Shown here one piece after another: positions 1-9,698 of a stretch of DNA of 64,000 bases. The stretch comes from JAZGGS01 sp963764825 (GTDB lineage Bacteria > Bacteroidota > Ignavibacteria > Ignavibacteriales > Ignavibacteriaceae): positions 463,887-527,886 of the forward strand of contig CAVXUA010000008.1 of assembly GCA_963764825.1 (NCBI GenBank), read 5' to 3'. The position numbers were made by a program, and so were the translations under genes. Numbering within the stretch: the first letter of the stretch is position 1; the number at the start of each line of letters is the position of its first letter. A model generated the notes under the pieces. That model had not been told where the DNA came from. It did not search any database and worked only from the letters and a program-made list of their open reading frames with translations.

Positions 1-870
1 ATGGCTCAGAAAACGTTGGAACATTATATTATAAAATTGATACAGAATATAATTAAGGAAACAGGCATAAATAGAATTGCGCTTTCAGGTGGAGTTGCAT
101 CAAATGTTAAAGTGAATATGAAGATAAGAAACTTACCGGAATGTGAGGAATGTTTTGTCTTCCCTCATATGGGAGACGGCGGTTTAGCACTTGGGGCAGC
201 AATGTATCGCAATTATCAACTAAATAAAGTTACTAATTATAAATTTGATTCAATTGCATTTGGATTGGAATACTCTAACGAGGAAATAGAAAAAGAGTTG
301 AAGCAGGCAAATTTAAATTATAAAGACCCTCTTAATCTTGAAAAAGAAACTGCTGAACTTATTGCACAAGGAAATATTATTCTGTGGTTTCAGGATAGGA
401 TGGAATATGGACCTCGTGCTCTCGGTTCCAGGAGTATTTTAGCGTTACCGAATAATCCGAATATAAAAGATGAGTTAAATCTTAAGTTAAAAAAACGAGT
501 TTGGTATCAACCATTTTGTCCAAGCTTATTAGAGGAAGATGCACCGGTTTTATTGGAAGATTTTAACGGCAAACCAAATTATTTTATGACAATGGCATAT
601 GAAGTTCGTGAAGAATTCAGGCAGGATTTAATTGCAGTAATAAATATTGATGGATCGTGCCGCCCGCAGATTCTTGGCAAAAATAATAATTCTAAGTATG
701 CAAAGTTGTTAAAAGAGATTAAAATTTTAACTGGTAAGGGAGTTGTATTAAATACTAGTTTTAATATTCACGGAGAACCTCTTGTTTGTTCTCCAAAAGA
801 TGCAATTAAAACATTTTTAACAACTGGTATAAAGTATTTAGTAATAGGTGATTTTATTGTAACTCAGTAA
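1..870 (+). CDS. NodU/CmcH-family carbamoyltransferase, C-terminal part (cut by window edge)
   Basis: C-terminal 289 residues of an O-carbamoyltransferase, a family that transfers carbamoyl from carbamoyl phosphate to hydroxyls of sugars or natural products. Visible motifs are the end of the Kae1-like domain (ALSGGVASN around residue 27, HMGDGGLALG at 56-65) and the C-terminal domain (GPRALGSRSIL near 137, LNTSFNIHGEP near 251). Family members are roughly 550-620 residues, so about half lies left of base 1; the ATG at base 1 is an internal methionine, not a start. The following gene is a GT-C glycosyltransferase, so a role in a surface glycan or glycolipid is a reasonable guess. The acceptor cannot be read from sequence. 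Confidence 0.88.
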   Translation: MAQKTLEHYIIKLIQNIIKETGINRIALSGGVASNVKVNMKIRNLPECEECFVFPHMGDGGLALGAAMYRNYQLNKVTNYKFDSIAFGLEYSNEEIEKELKQANLNYKDPLNLEKETAELIAQGNIILWFQDRMEYGPRALGSRSILALPNNPNIKDELNLKLKKRVWYQPFCPSLLEEDAPVLLEDFNGKPNYFMTMAYEVREEFRQDLIAVINIDGSCRPQILGKNNNSKYAKLLKEIKILTGKGVVLNTSFNIHGEPLVCSPKDAIKTFLTTGIKYLVIGDFIVTQ

Positions 871-919
871 ACTATTATTGTTAACCGGATTCATATAGAT
901 AAAATATTAGTATTATTAT

Positions 920-2693
920 ATGATAAAAAGCAACTCAAAATCTAAACTCTTATTGACAATGCTTAACTGCAGGGTATGTTGTTTACTTAGTATTAATAGT
1001 TTTGTGTTTTTTGTTATTCAATCTTTCTGAGATAAAAAGAATATTAATTGATTCACAATTTTATTTCTTAGAAATAAATTTCATCCTAATTATTGTCGGG
1101 TTCATTTTAATATTTCCATTTCTAAAAAATCTAATTCTTACTATTCCCCGAAAAATCATATATCTTTTACTCGGTATTACTATTAGCGGAGTTTTAATAA
1201 CAAGCTTTGTTGCACCTCAAACACATAGAATTTATTATGATGAAGATATTTATGAAAATATTGGTCAAAACTTGGCAACTCTTCAGAAAGCCCAGCTCTG
1301 TATTGATGGGAGTACTGTTTATGGGGTTTATAATTGCCAGAATGGTTTTTATAATAAGCAGCCTTATGCATATCCTTACTTACTTAGCATAGTTTATCGA
1401 ATATTCGGTGTTAGCGAAACTGCATCATTTATTTTTAACAATTTACTTTTGGGCTTATCTATTATAATCGTTTTTCTTATTGCATTTCTTCTTTTTAAAA
1501 ACTATACAATAGGAATTTTCTCTGCCTTAATGTATGCTTTGATACCGCAAAACTTATTATGGTTTAACACTACGGCGGCGGAACCTTCATCTGCACTATT
1601 TGGTGCAATGTTCATATTTTCCTTAATAATATTTTTAAAGGAAAATTCTAACAGGTCATTATTTCTTAGTGGTTGTATTGGCAAGTTTTGCAATACAATT
1701 CAGGCAGGAATCCATTTTATTAATTCTTGTAGCTTTGCTAAGCATAATCATCTACAAACCATCTGAATTCAAAAGTATTAGAATTTATAATGCCGGATTA
1801 TTATTTTTAGCTCTTTCTTTTGCATATATAATTCACCTATTTGTAACCAGCGGTGATAGCTGGGGAACTACCGGCTGCAAAATTCAGTTTTGAATACTTC
1901 GCACATAATTTTACAGTTAACTCGTTGTTTTATATTGATAATATAAAGTTCCCGATTTTGTTCACACTTTTATTTCTAACTAGCTTTTTTCAAAATCATT
2001 TATTAAAGAAAAGTTACTGTTAGTTATTTGGTTCTTATGTTTTTGGGGAATCTTCTTATTCTTCTATGCAGGAAGTTATGGTTACGGAGCTGATGTCAGA
2101 TATTCCTTAGTATCCTACGTTCCGTTAGTTATCCTGGCAGGATTAGGAGTCTATCAGTTACAGGAATTTTTGAAAAATAATTTATCATTAAAATCATATC
2201 TTAACCCGATATTTGCAATTATTATAATAATGTCGTTTCTAAAATTCCTACCACAAGTTCGTGCAGAAACACAGGAAGCCTGGGGTGCAAGAGCCGATCA
2301 TCTGTTATGCAAAAGAGTTTGCTAGGACTTTTGCCTGAAAACTCAATTGTATTAACTCACAACCCTAATATGTTTCATCTGTGGGGTAAAAATGCAGCGC
2401 AAATTTCTCTTGCAACAGATGAAAAAAGCTATGTAAATCAGGTATTATTTCATCAATATAAGGATGGTGTTTATTTACATTGGAATTATTGGTGCAATGC
2501 AGCTGATTCATTACAAAATTCGTTTTGTGAAAACGTACTTAATGATTATGAGTATGAATTGATTAAAGAATATCAAGAAAATGATTACAATTATGCGCTG
2601 TATCGTTTAAAATTAAAAGATCAGGGGGAAATTCCTTATCAAAAAGCAAAGTATCCAAAATTGGAAAGTCCTATATTCGATCCGGTTAAATAA
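920..2693 (+). CDS. GT-C (family 39-like) membrane glycosyltransferase, broken by about four frameshifts
   Basis: Reconstructed integral-membrane glycosyltransferase of the ArnT/PMT type, which moves a sugar from a lipid-phosphate donor outside the inner membrane. An ATG at 920 reads MIKSNSKSK, then the frame shifts near 962-968 into a hydrophobic segment. The acidic loop motif YYDEDIYENIGQNLA (about 1234-1278) fits the conserved Asp-Glu of the first extracytoplasmic loop. Further shifts lie near 1670 (entering VVLASFAIQF), near 1870 (entering ELPAAKFSFEYF), around 1985-2020, and near 2305 (entering MQKSLLGLLPENS). The C-terminal soluble part ends at 2693. The hydrophobic segments are preserved across every break, so these are probably sequence errors, but true decay cannot be excluded. 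Confidence 0.7.
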
Positions 2694-2791
2694 ATTTTTT
2701 TAAGTAAATTTGCTTTTGAAATAATTAAGATTAAATTTAATTATAGTTTAAAAGTAAGAATTCTTAAACATAAAAGGAGGCTGTGTTAGTC

Positions 2792-3591
2792 ATGAAATTA
2801 ATCAATTCAATATTCATAATTACAATCGCATTGCTAATTTTTGCTTGCGGCGAAAAGGAAAAGGAGGAGGAGCAGGAACCATCAGAGGTTACTGTTGGGA
2901 TGACCTATGATGAAGTAGAGGGAATTTTAGGAAAACCAACATCAATCATTAGGGGAGCAAATGAATTAGTTGCTATAGAAGACCTTCCTGAAGATCCATT
3001 AAGAGCAATTAATGTTGATACCGTTGATACAAAAAATGAAGATAATCGCTGGATGGCTCCGCAAGAAGTTAAAACCAGCAAAGAGGAGCTGTATGTTACA
3101 TGGGTTTATGATGAGGAAAAAACCGAAGACTATTATGTTTTGTATGATAATTACAAAGCAGGACAAACCATAACTAAAAAAGTTCCGGTTTATTATTTAG
3201 GTGATAAGAAGGTTTCGAAAGAAGAATATGATGCCGCAACGGGCTCACTCTATATAGAACCCGGGGAAACAGGTAAACAACAAAATTATGACAAAACCGG
3301 GAGAAAACAAAAGTACCTATTGATAGCTTGAAACTAAAGAATCCTAAAATGAAAGATCCGCAAACAAAAGGGAAAATGATTGAAAAGAGAATTAAATATG
3401 TTACCAAAACAGTAGGTAGTAAGGATGCTACTGTAGAATCAGTTGATAAGGTTAGTTACGAAGTTGAATATAAACTTTGTGTTGTTTTTGATGAAGCCAG
3501 CCAAAGAGTTACAGCTAAAGAGTTTTATCCTTTTGCTGTAAAAGAGTTGGAACGATTAAAAATGAATATTTATAAAAGGTGTTTTAGATAA
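2792..3591 (+). CDS. secreted lipoprotein with SmpA/OmlA-like start, one frameshift
   Basis: Starts MKLINSIF at 2792 behind a strong AAAGGAGG ribosome site. The signal peptide ends in a lipobox (LLIFAC), so the mature protein should be a lipid-anchored envelope protein. After an acidic linker the segment VTVGMTYDEVEGILGKPTS resembles the start of SmpA/OmlA-type folds, where a G-M-T..EV...G.P motif is typical. The reading frame changes in an A-rich stretch at about 3300-3312, continues as KVPIDSLKLKNPKMK, and stops at 3591. A terminator follows at once. Function unknown beyond envelope lipoprotein; the BamE-like similarity is limited to the short motif. Confidence 0.65.
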
Positions 3592-3610
3592 AGCCTTCCG
3601 GAATTTACCT

Positions 3611-3647
3611 AAAGCCCGACGGCAGTTGCAGGTTTGGGGCTTTTTTA
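3611..3647 (+). terminator. Rho-independent terminator after the lipoprotein gene
   Basis: AAAGCCC pairs with GGGCTTT and is followed by a run of T. It sits 20 bp behind the stop at 3591 and before khpA. Confidence 0.8.
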
Positions 3648-3742
3648 TTACTTGCCAATCATTAACTATTAGTTGCTTTCCTTTAATCTTATTTCTATAA
3701 TTCAAGAAGTGATTTATTCCTAAATAAGTAGTGAGCACTCTA

Positions 3743-3997
3743 ATGAAAGAATTCATAGAATATATTGCTAAACAACTTGTCGATCATCCTGACAAAGTAA
3801 TTGTTGAAGAAACCACTCCTGATGAAAATACAATAGAACTTACGTTAAAAGTTGATAAAACCGATATTGGCAAAGTGATTGGGAAACAGGGAAATACTGT
3901 TAATGCAATGCGAGCTTTATTAAGTGCTGTCGGGGGTAAAGAACATCATAGAGTTGTGTTGAAAATATTCGATCCTGATGAGAAGGATGCAAAATGA
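3743..3997 (+). CDS. khpA: KH-domain RNA-binding protein KhpA
   Basis: A single KH domain of 84 residues, the normal size for KhpA, a small RNA-binding protein that acts with KhpB/Jag in many bacteria. The start MKEFIEYIAKQLVDHPDKV is the usual N-terminus, so the ATG at 3743 is preferred over an in-frame GTG at 3731. The RNA-binding GxxG loop is seen as IGKQGNTVNAMRAL. Its usual neighbours (rpsP, rimM, trmD, ffh) are absent here. There is no clear Shine-Dalgarno, as is common in this lineage. Confidence 0.9.
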   Translation: MKEFIEYIAKQLVDHPDKVIVEETTPDENTIELTLKVDKTDIGKVIGKQGNTVNAMRALLSAVGGKEHHRVVLKIFDPDEKDAK

Positions 3998-4067
3998 AGA
4001 TAAAAGGATTTTCAAAAAGCCAGCACATTAAAGTTAAATTTTATTGAAGCTAAGAAGACCGTGCTGA

Positions 4068-4330
4068 TTAAGTAGGAATATGTTCATAAAAATAACCTCT
4101 ATTACCTCTAAAATTTACAATCCACTCTTTGTCCTTAAAGAGATAATACAATCTAGTTTCAGAACTTAAATCCCAGTTCTAATCTTTGGATCAGTGAGAA
4201 AAATATGAATTTTGATCCCAGAGAGTGAGCTGCTCATTTTCAGTATTTAAATTAATAAAGATATCCAATAATTGATATTTATCAATAGCTTGGATAAATT
4301 TGAATGTAGATTTAGAATGGTAATTAAAGA
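4068..4330 (-). pseudogene. possible small minus-strand gene, frame-disrupted
   Basis: This stretch between khpA and the small Cys/His gene has no open plus-strand gene. On the minus strand it reads as protein-like sequence: from about 4310 down it gives FKFIQAIDKYQLLDIFINL and then LWDQNSYF. Two stops follow, with an alternative frame LIQRLELG covering that gap. The first frame then resumes as SETRLYYLFKDKEWIVNF and ends HIPT-stop at 4068. Codon use and the amphipathic pattern look like real coding sequence with two indels. Family not recognised and no start codon located with certainty. Confidence 0.35.
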
Positions 4331-4336
4331 ATCGAA

Positions 4337-4540
4337 ATGACATTAATTAAAAAGAAAATAAAAACCAGAGAGGGACTTAAAGAATACACCTATTTAGGAT
4401 GCCCGCTTACCCATAATAGGTCCGCATGGTGTTTTCGTTTATGCATACCCGATACATTTGGAAATGGACACTGTGGTAGAATCGCACCTCACAGCTTAAT
4501 AAGCCGGATACAGCAGAGCATTATTGATTATAACAAATAA
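4337..4540 (+). CDS. small conserved-looking Cys/His protein, unknown function
   Basis: 67 residues beginning at ATG 4337. The core carries four cysteines (C22, C32, C36, C46) and histidines H26, H45 and H52: CPLTHNRSAWCFRLC, then GHCGRIAPHS. The C-x9-C-x3-C-x9-C spacing suggests a small metal site or redox protein. There is no signal peptide or membrane segment. The composition (Trp, Cys, Pro, Gly in a compact core) differs from random translation, so I consider it real despite weak upstream signals. It looks like a small protein found in related bacteria, but I cannot name a family. Confidence 0.55.
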   Translation: MTLIKKKIKTREGLKEYTYLGCPLTHNRSAWCFRLCIPDTFGNGHCGRIAPHSLISRIQQSIIDYNK

Positions 4541-4676
4541 AATCCAGATTTATTAGTTACCCTTAGTAATTACATCACATCAATTCATTCTTCCGCTAAT
4601 CATAAAAAAGATTTTTCAATAAATTCCTTTCTTAAATTCATCCCGATATAATCATTAATATATTTCGGAGGTAAAA

Positions 4677-5728
4677 ATGTATAACAGAATCCATCAGTTG
4701 TGGGGGACAGCTTTGCTGATGTTCCTCTTTTCAATTTCTTTAATCGCTCAGCAGGGTATTACTCTGCCAAGAATTAGCCAGCATGCTACAGTTCTTCAAA
4801 AAATTGGTATAGCTGAGATTACAATTGATTATCACAGACCCGGCGTGAACGGCAGAGCTATTTGGGGTGCGTTGGTTCCCTATGACCAGGTATGGAGAGC
4901 AGGAGCTAATGAGAATACAACCATCACATTTTCGCATACGGTTAAAATTGCATGGCAAAAATGTACCTGCAGGCATTTATGGTTTGCACATGATTCCCAC
5001 TGAAAAAGAATGGACAATCATTTTAAATAAAGATTACCGTGCGTGGGGAAGTTTTTTTTATGTTGAAGAAAATGATCTTCATGCGGTTTACAGTTAACCC
5101 TGAAATTGCTGATCACCAGGAATGGTTAATGTATTCTTTTAGCTATGTATCACCAAACTCAGCAACCGTTCAACTAAATTGGGAAAAATTGCAAATCCCG
5201 TTTACAATTGAAGTTGATCTTCATAAGATGGTTATAGAAGATATCAATATTCAGCTAACTTCATTACCAGGATTTTTCTGGCAGGGATGGAATCAGGCAG
5301 CAAATTATTGCTATCAAAATGGAGTAATGCTTGAGCAGGGAGTTGAGTGGGCAGATAGATCAATCCAAATAAATAAAAATGTAACCAACACATTTACTAA
5401 AGCTGTTTTACTTGATGAACTTGGTAAAAGCGATGAAGCTAATCAATTAAAAGAAGAAGCATTTGTTGATGCTATTGAAAACGATATAAATACACTTGGT
5501 TACCAATTTCTGTTTGCCGGGAAAATGGATGAGGCGATTGAAATCTTCAAAAAGAATGTTGAAATGAATCCTGATTCCTGGAATGTTTACGATAGCCTGG
5601 GCGAAGCTTATATGAACAAGGGAGAAAATGAATTGGCAATAGAAAACTACTCTAAAGCTCTCAGTATGGCTCCGGAAAATCAGAAAGAAAGGATAAAAGG
5701 AACTTTAAACCAGCTTAATTCAGAATAA
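4677..5728 (+). CDS. secreted DUF2911 protein with C-terminal TPR repeats, two frameshifts
   Basis: Strong GGAGG (4667-4671) and ATG at 4677, then a signal peptide (FSISLIAQQ). The DUF2911 domain runs from PRISQHATVLQKIG through DYHRPGVNGRAIWG, VPYDQVWRAGANENTT, then after a shift near 4955 VPAGIYGLHMIPTEKEWT, and after a second shift near 5090 RFTVNPEIADHQEWLMYSF. The last 100 residues hold TPR-like helices (AIEIFKKNVEMNPDSWNVYDS, GENELAIENYSKALSM). DUF2911 proteins are exported and of unknown function; the TPR tail suggests protein contacts. A terminator follows 20 bp after the stop. Confidence 0.85.
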
Positions 5729-5748
5729 GTAGTTCGTATTTTTAGTGA

Positions 5749-5778
5749 GCCAGCTAAAAATTATAGCTGGCTTTTTTT
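5749..5778 (+). terminator. Rho-independent terminator between convergent genes
   Basis: Perfect stem GCCAGCTA / TAGCTGGC with a 7-base loop followed by seven T. It ends the DUF2911 gene and abuts the stop of the convergent barrel gene. Confidence 0.9.
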
Positions 5779-6632
5779 AATGTGTAAAAAAGAGCCCTGC
5801 GCTTATTACGGGAGTTGATATTATATTTTTACCTTTTCCGCCGCTTTCGTAATAACCTTTCACTCCAAAGTTTTCTGCAAACTTATAAACCAGTTCAGCA
5901 CTGTAAGCAATAAATTGTTGGTTGTTTTCGTAAGTGTACAATCCGCCTGTTACATTTGAATCACCATTTTTCATGGAGATTTGTCCGTGGAATCTTAATA
6001 TCAAGCTAAGGTTTTTAATAATTTTATAACCACCTTCAATCGAATAAACAAATTCATCGGAAAAACCTTCATTGCGGTTATTATAACTAAGTCCGCCATT
6101 TATATAAAAAGCTGCCGGGTAGAATGAATGACCAATTTCAAAACCAAATAGCCTGGTTAAAATCACCGCTTCCAAGCCATAAACTGCTATCAATATCTGA
6201 TTTGCCAGTTGGCAATCCTAATATAATTTTTGCACTAAAATATGTGTTGCCAATTTTACCAAGTCCGTATTTTAATCCGGCGTTTATATCCCCAAAACCT
6301 GAAACTTCATTATCAAAATTAAGTGCAGAAGGAACGGTATCGAGTTTGACAGATTTAAATGCAGCAAATCCAATAAACCCGGTTAGCTTATCTGTAATTC
6401 CATATGAACCAAACATCCCTATCGTCATATCAGTCAATTTAGGAATGGGGACTTTTAGACCATCCGAACTATAAGTTTTATCGCTGCCCATATACCTGAA
6501 ATCAAGTTTGTAATAACCTGTTCCTTTCTTTTGCGGCCATGCACCAGCAACTGCTTGTTGAAGTGGTAAAGTAAAAGAGATGAAAAGTGCAAAAATCAGT
6601 AACTGCATTTTATTTAGATTATTCCGGCTCAT
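5777..6632 (-). CDS. outer-membrane beta-barrel protein, one frameshift
   Basis: Starts MSRNNLNKMQ at 6632 with a signal peptide ending in AVAGAWPQ. It has alternating amphipathic strands typical of an outer-membrane barrel: GTGYYKLDFRYMG, DINAGLKYGLGKI, FSAKIILGLPTGKS. The frame changes near 6140-6150, after SSLWLGSGDFNQAI, and continues EIGHSFYPAAFYINGGLSY down to a C-terminal aromatic segment (ISAGLFFTH). The GLPTG and GSGD pattern resembles the MetA/phenol-degradation-like barrel family, but I would only call it a putative transport or structural barrel. Confidence 0.65.
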
Positions 6633-6739
6633 ATCATTTATATTTGGTAAGTAAATAAATATAGAATTTTAGTTAGAAAAGTATAATACTTTTATGAGAA
6701 ATTTATCACAAAATAATAACAAAATCAGGTAAAAATTTA

Positions 6740-7391
6740 GTGGAGAAGAAAAACATTGTAAAAAATTTTGTGGTACCGCTAATATTTCCTGCTATTCTTT
6801 GGGTTATTCATCTATCCGCTTATTTATTCAATCTTAGACTAAGCGGAATGGGAATTTTACCGAGGGATGGTTTTGGATTGCTTGGAATAGTTACAGCGCC
6901 GCTAATTCATGGTGATTTTTCTCACTTAATTTCAAATACTTTTCCACTCATCGTTTTAGGCTGGATTATTTTTTTCTTTTATCCCAAAGCTTCCTTCTTT
7001 CTTTTCATATTCGTTTATATTTTAACAGGATTGTTAGTATGGTTACTTGCCCGGCAGGTCTACCACATAGGTGCAAGCGGATTGATATACGGATTCGTGA
7101 GTTTTTTGTTCTTTAGTGGTATATTTCGAAAAGATAATAAGTCAATCGCTTTAGCTTTAATCATAACATTTTTGTACGGAGGGCTTGTATGGGGTGTACT
7201 TCCCGGAATGAAAGGAATTTCGTGGGAATCGCACTTGTTTGGAGCCGTTACAGGATTGATTGCTGCATATATTTTTAGGAAGAATTGATCCTCCAGCAAA
7301 AAAATATGATTGGGAAAATGAAGAAGATGATTTTGATGTTAATGAACTGGAAGTATCTTACGATCCGGAGAAAAATAAATTTAACTTATAA
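6740..7391 (+). CDS. rhomboid-family intramembrane serine protease with acidic tail, one late frameshift
   Basis: GTG start at 6740. Six hydrophobic segments. The catalytic dyad is visible as GASGLIYG (serine) and WESHLFG (histidine), with the HGDFSHLISN motif in loop 1. Rhomboids cleave membrane proteins inside the bilayer. The main frame stops at 7288 after AAYIFRKN, but the +1 frame continues as IDPPAKKYDWENEEDD and ends at 7391, giving an acidic cytoplasmic tail; a single indel near 7283 would join them. The next gene follows at 7409. Confidence 0.87.
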
Positions 7392-7408
7392 ATGTTAAGG
7401 TAGGAGTT

Positions 7409-7771
7409 ATGAAAAAAAGTACATCCGAAACACGTAAATACCGTACGGATATGAATGATAAAATTCTTAATTCAGGATTCAGAGATTTTAATAAATTTTT
7501 TGCTCTCGATAATAAAGCTTATGTAAACGGTGCATTAACAGCAAAAATAAAAGAACTTATGGGGTTATCGGCATCAATGGTTATGCGCTGCAACGATTGT
7601 ATTTTTTATCATATTGATCGCTCAATCCAGGAAGGTGCAACAAGGGAAGAACTATACGAAACATTGAATGTTGCACTTATCGTTGGAGGATCGATTGTGA
7701 TTCCACATTTGCGTTATGCTTTTGATGTGATGGATTCAATTTACGATGATATGGATAACACAGATGGCTGA
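7409..7771 (+). CDS. carboxymuconolactone decarboxylase / AhpD-like protein
   Basis: 120 residues. The AhpD-type helix carries a CNDC motif (CxxC) followed by FYHIDRSIQEGATREEL and then a second helix, VGGSIVIPHLRYAFDVMD. Family members are small peroxidase-linked or decarboxylase-like proteins; the CxxC-x3-H arrangement points to thiol redox activity. Shine-Dalgarno-like AGGAG lies just upstream. Its stop overlaps the start of the amidohydrolase gene (ATG 7764), so they are probably cotranscribed. Confidence 0.85.
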   Translation: MKKSTSETRKYRTDMNDKILNSGFRDFNKFFALDNKAYVNGALTAKIKELMGLSASMVMRCNDCIFYHIDRSIQEGATREELYETLNVALIVGGSIVIPHLRYAFDVMDSIYDDMDNTDG

Positions 7772-9108
7772 GAAAAAAGTAATCATCCCAAAGCAAATAG
7801 TTACCGTTGATGACAAGAACTCTATACTATCCGACCATGCGCTTGAAATTGAAGGGAACAAAATTTCATGTATTATTTCAACAGAAAAATATAAATTTAG
7901 ATGATTATGATGGTGAAATTCATCACTTTCCTGAATTTACTTTAATCCCGGGATTTGTTCAAACTCATGTTCATCTTTGCCAAACACTTTTCCGCGGTTT
8001 GGCAGATGACCTGCTTTTACTTGATTGGCTGCAGAAGAAGATTTTTCCTTTTGAAAATGCTCATAGTGAAAATTCTTTAAGCACATCTGTAAAGTTGGTA
8101 TTAATGAACTTCTTCTCGGTGGAACAACAACTATCCTGGATATGGGTACTTTGCGTTTCCAGGAAATTGTTTTTGAAGAACTAATAAATTCAGGTATGCG
8201 TGCGTTTTCCGGGAAAATGCTTGATAGATGAAAATGAACTTTACCCCGGTTTTAAAGGAGAAACTAATAACGAGATCAATGAAACTTATAAACTTGCAAA
8301 GAAATACCATCTTACCAATAATAATAAAATATTTTACGGTTTTGCACCTAGATTTGTACTTTCGTGTAGCGAAGAACTTTTGAAAGAAACAAAAGAGATA
8401 ATGAAAGATTTTCCCCGTAGCTTATATCACACGCACGCTTCGGAAAACAAAACAGAAGTTGAAGAAGTAAGAAAAAGATTCAACAAAGGGAATGTTGAAT
8501 ATTTTGATTCGATTGGAGTGCTTGATGATCATACAATTCTTGCACACTGTATTCATCTAAATGATAATGAAAAATCAATACTTAAACAGAGACAAACAAG
8601 AGTTGCACATTGCCCCTCGGCTAACTTAAAATTGGGCTCCGGCATTGCTCCTATCCCGGATTATTTAAAGGATGGGATCCCTGTTTCTCTTGGCGCTGAT
8701 GGAGCACCTTGTAACAATAACATAAGCATTTTCACTGAAATGCGTCACGCAGCATTAATACAAAAACATATTCACGGACCTGAGATTATGGATGCACGTT
8801 CAGTTTTCCGTCTTGCTAACATTGAAGGTGCAAAAGCGCTTCATCTTGACGATAAAATTGGAAGCATCGAGGTTGGTAAAAAAGCAGACTTAGTTCTTTT
8901 AAATCTTAATTCATATAATAACTCGGTTTCAGAAGATGAAAAAAGTATTTATTCTGATATTGTTTATTCAGCAAATCCAAATAATGTAGAATCTGTAATG
9001 GTTGATGGACAATGGCTCGTAAAAGATAAGGAATCGCTGCTCTATGATCAGGAAAAAATTGTTGCAGAAGGCAAATCAGAACTTAAACAAATGCTTTCGA
9101 GATTGTGA
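7764..9108 (+). CDS. amidohydrolase of the MTA/SAH deaminase - Atz/Trz type, three frameshifts
   Basis: Zinc amidohydrolase, probably deaminating a purine-type substrate. The start MAEKKVIIPKQIVTVDD at 7764 overlaps the upstream stop. Shifts occur near 7890 (entering DDYDGEIHHFPEFTLIPGF), near 8090 (entering VGINELLLGGTTTILDMG) and near 8205 (entering the long final frame). Motifs: THVHLCQTLFRGLADDL (HxH metal site), YHTHASEN, ILAHCIHL, and GADGAPCNNNISIF with the metal-binding Asp. The closing EVGKKADLVLLNL is standard for the family. Its neighbour rdgB also acts on purines. The exact substrate (MTA, SAH, guanine) cannot be fixed from sequence. Confidence 0.87.
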
Positions 9109-9692
9109 TGAAAAAAATAATTTTTGCATCCAGCAATGAAGGTAAAATTTCTGAAGTAAGAAAAATTTTAAGTGAATTGAATATTCAAATAGTTTCGCTG
9201 CATGATGTTGACTTCTTTGGTGAAATAGAAGAGAACGGAGATTCATTTGAAGAGAATGCAAAAATAAAAGCAATCGAAGTTTTTAATAATTATAAACTTC
9301 CAACAATTGCAGATGATTCAGGATTAGTTGTTGAACAGCTTAATGGTGAGCCTGGTATCTTTTCTGCGCGGTATGCAGGAATTGATTCTGATGACGCAGC
9401 AAATAACGTTAAGCTCTTAGAAAATCTAAGCAGTATACCAGGACCTCACAGGGCAAAATTTGTTTGCAGTGCTGTTTATTATTCAGGAGAAGAAACATAC
9501 ACCGCTATGGGAAAAGTTAATGGAAAAATAATTAGTAAAGCTCGCGGTACAAACGGCTTTGGCTACGATCCATTGTTTGTTCCTGATGGTCATTCCAAAA
9601 CTATGGCAGAACTCGATCCTGAAATTAAAAATAGTATCAGTCATCGCTTTAAAGCTTTCGATCAATTAAAAAAGTATTTACTCTCTATTTAA
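9108..9692 (+). CDS. rdgB: RdgB/HAM1 dITP/XTP pyrophosphatase
   Basis: Removes non-canonical purine nucleoside triphosphates (dITP, XTP) from the pool by hydrolysis to monophosphate. 194 residues, full length. Signatures: FASSNEGKISEVRKIL at the N-terminus, PTIADDSGLVVEQLNG with the catalytic acidic pair, GIFSARYAG, GFGYDPLFVPDG, and the closing SISHRFKA. The ATG at 9108 overlaps the upstream stop (TGATG), suggesting translational coupling; an in-frame GTG at 9105 is less likely. Confidence 0.95.
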   Translation: MKKIIFASSNEGKISEVRKILSELNIQIVSLHDVDFFGEIEENGDSFEENAKIKAIEVFNNYKLPTIADDSGLVVEQLNGEPGIFSARYAGIDSDDAANNVKLLENLSSIPGPHRAKFVCSAVYYSGEETYTAMGKVNGKIISKARGTNGFGYDPLFVPDGHSKTMAELDPEIKNSISHRFKAFDQLKKYLLSI

Positions 9693-9698
9693 ATTTTG

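Noticed and set aside
920..2693. Calling the GT-C gene a true pseudogene
   Set aside because: All hydrophobic segments persist across the breaks and neighbouring essential-type genes show the same indels, so sequence error is likelier.
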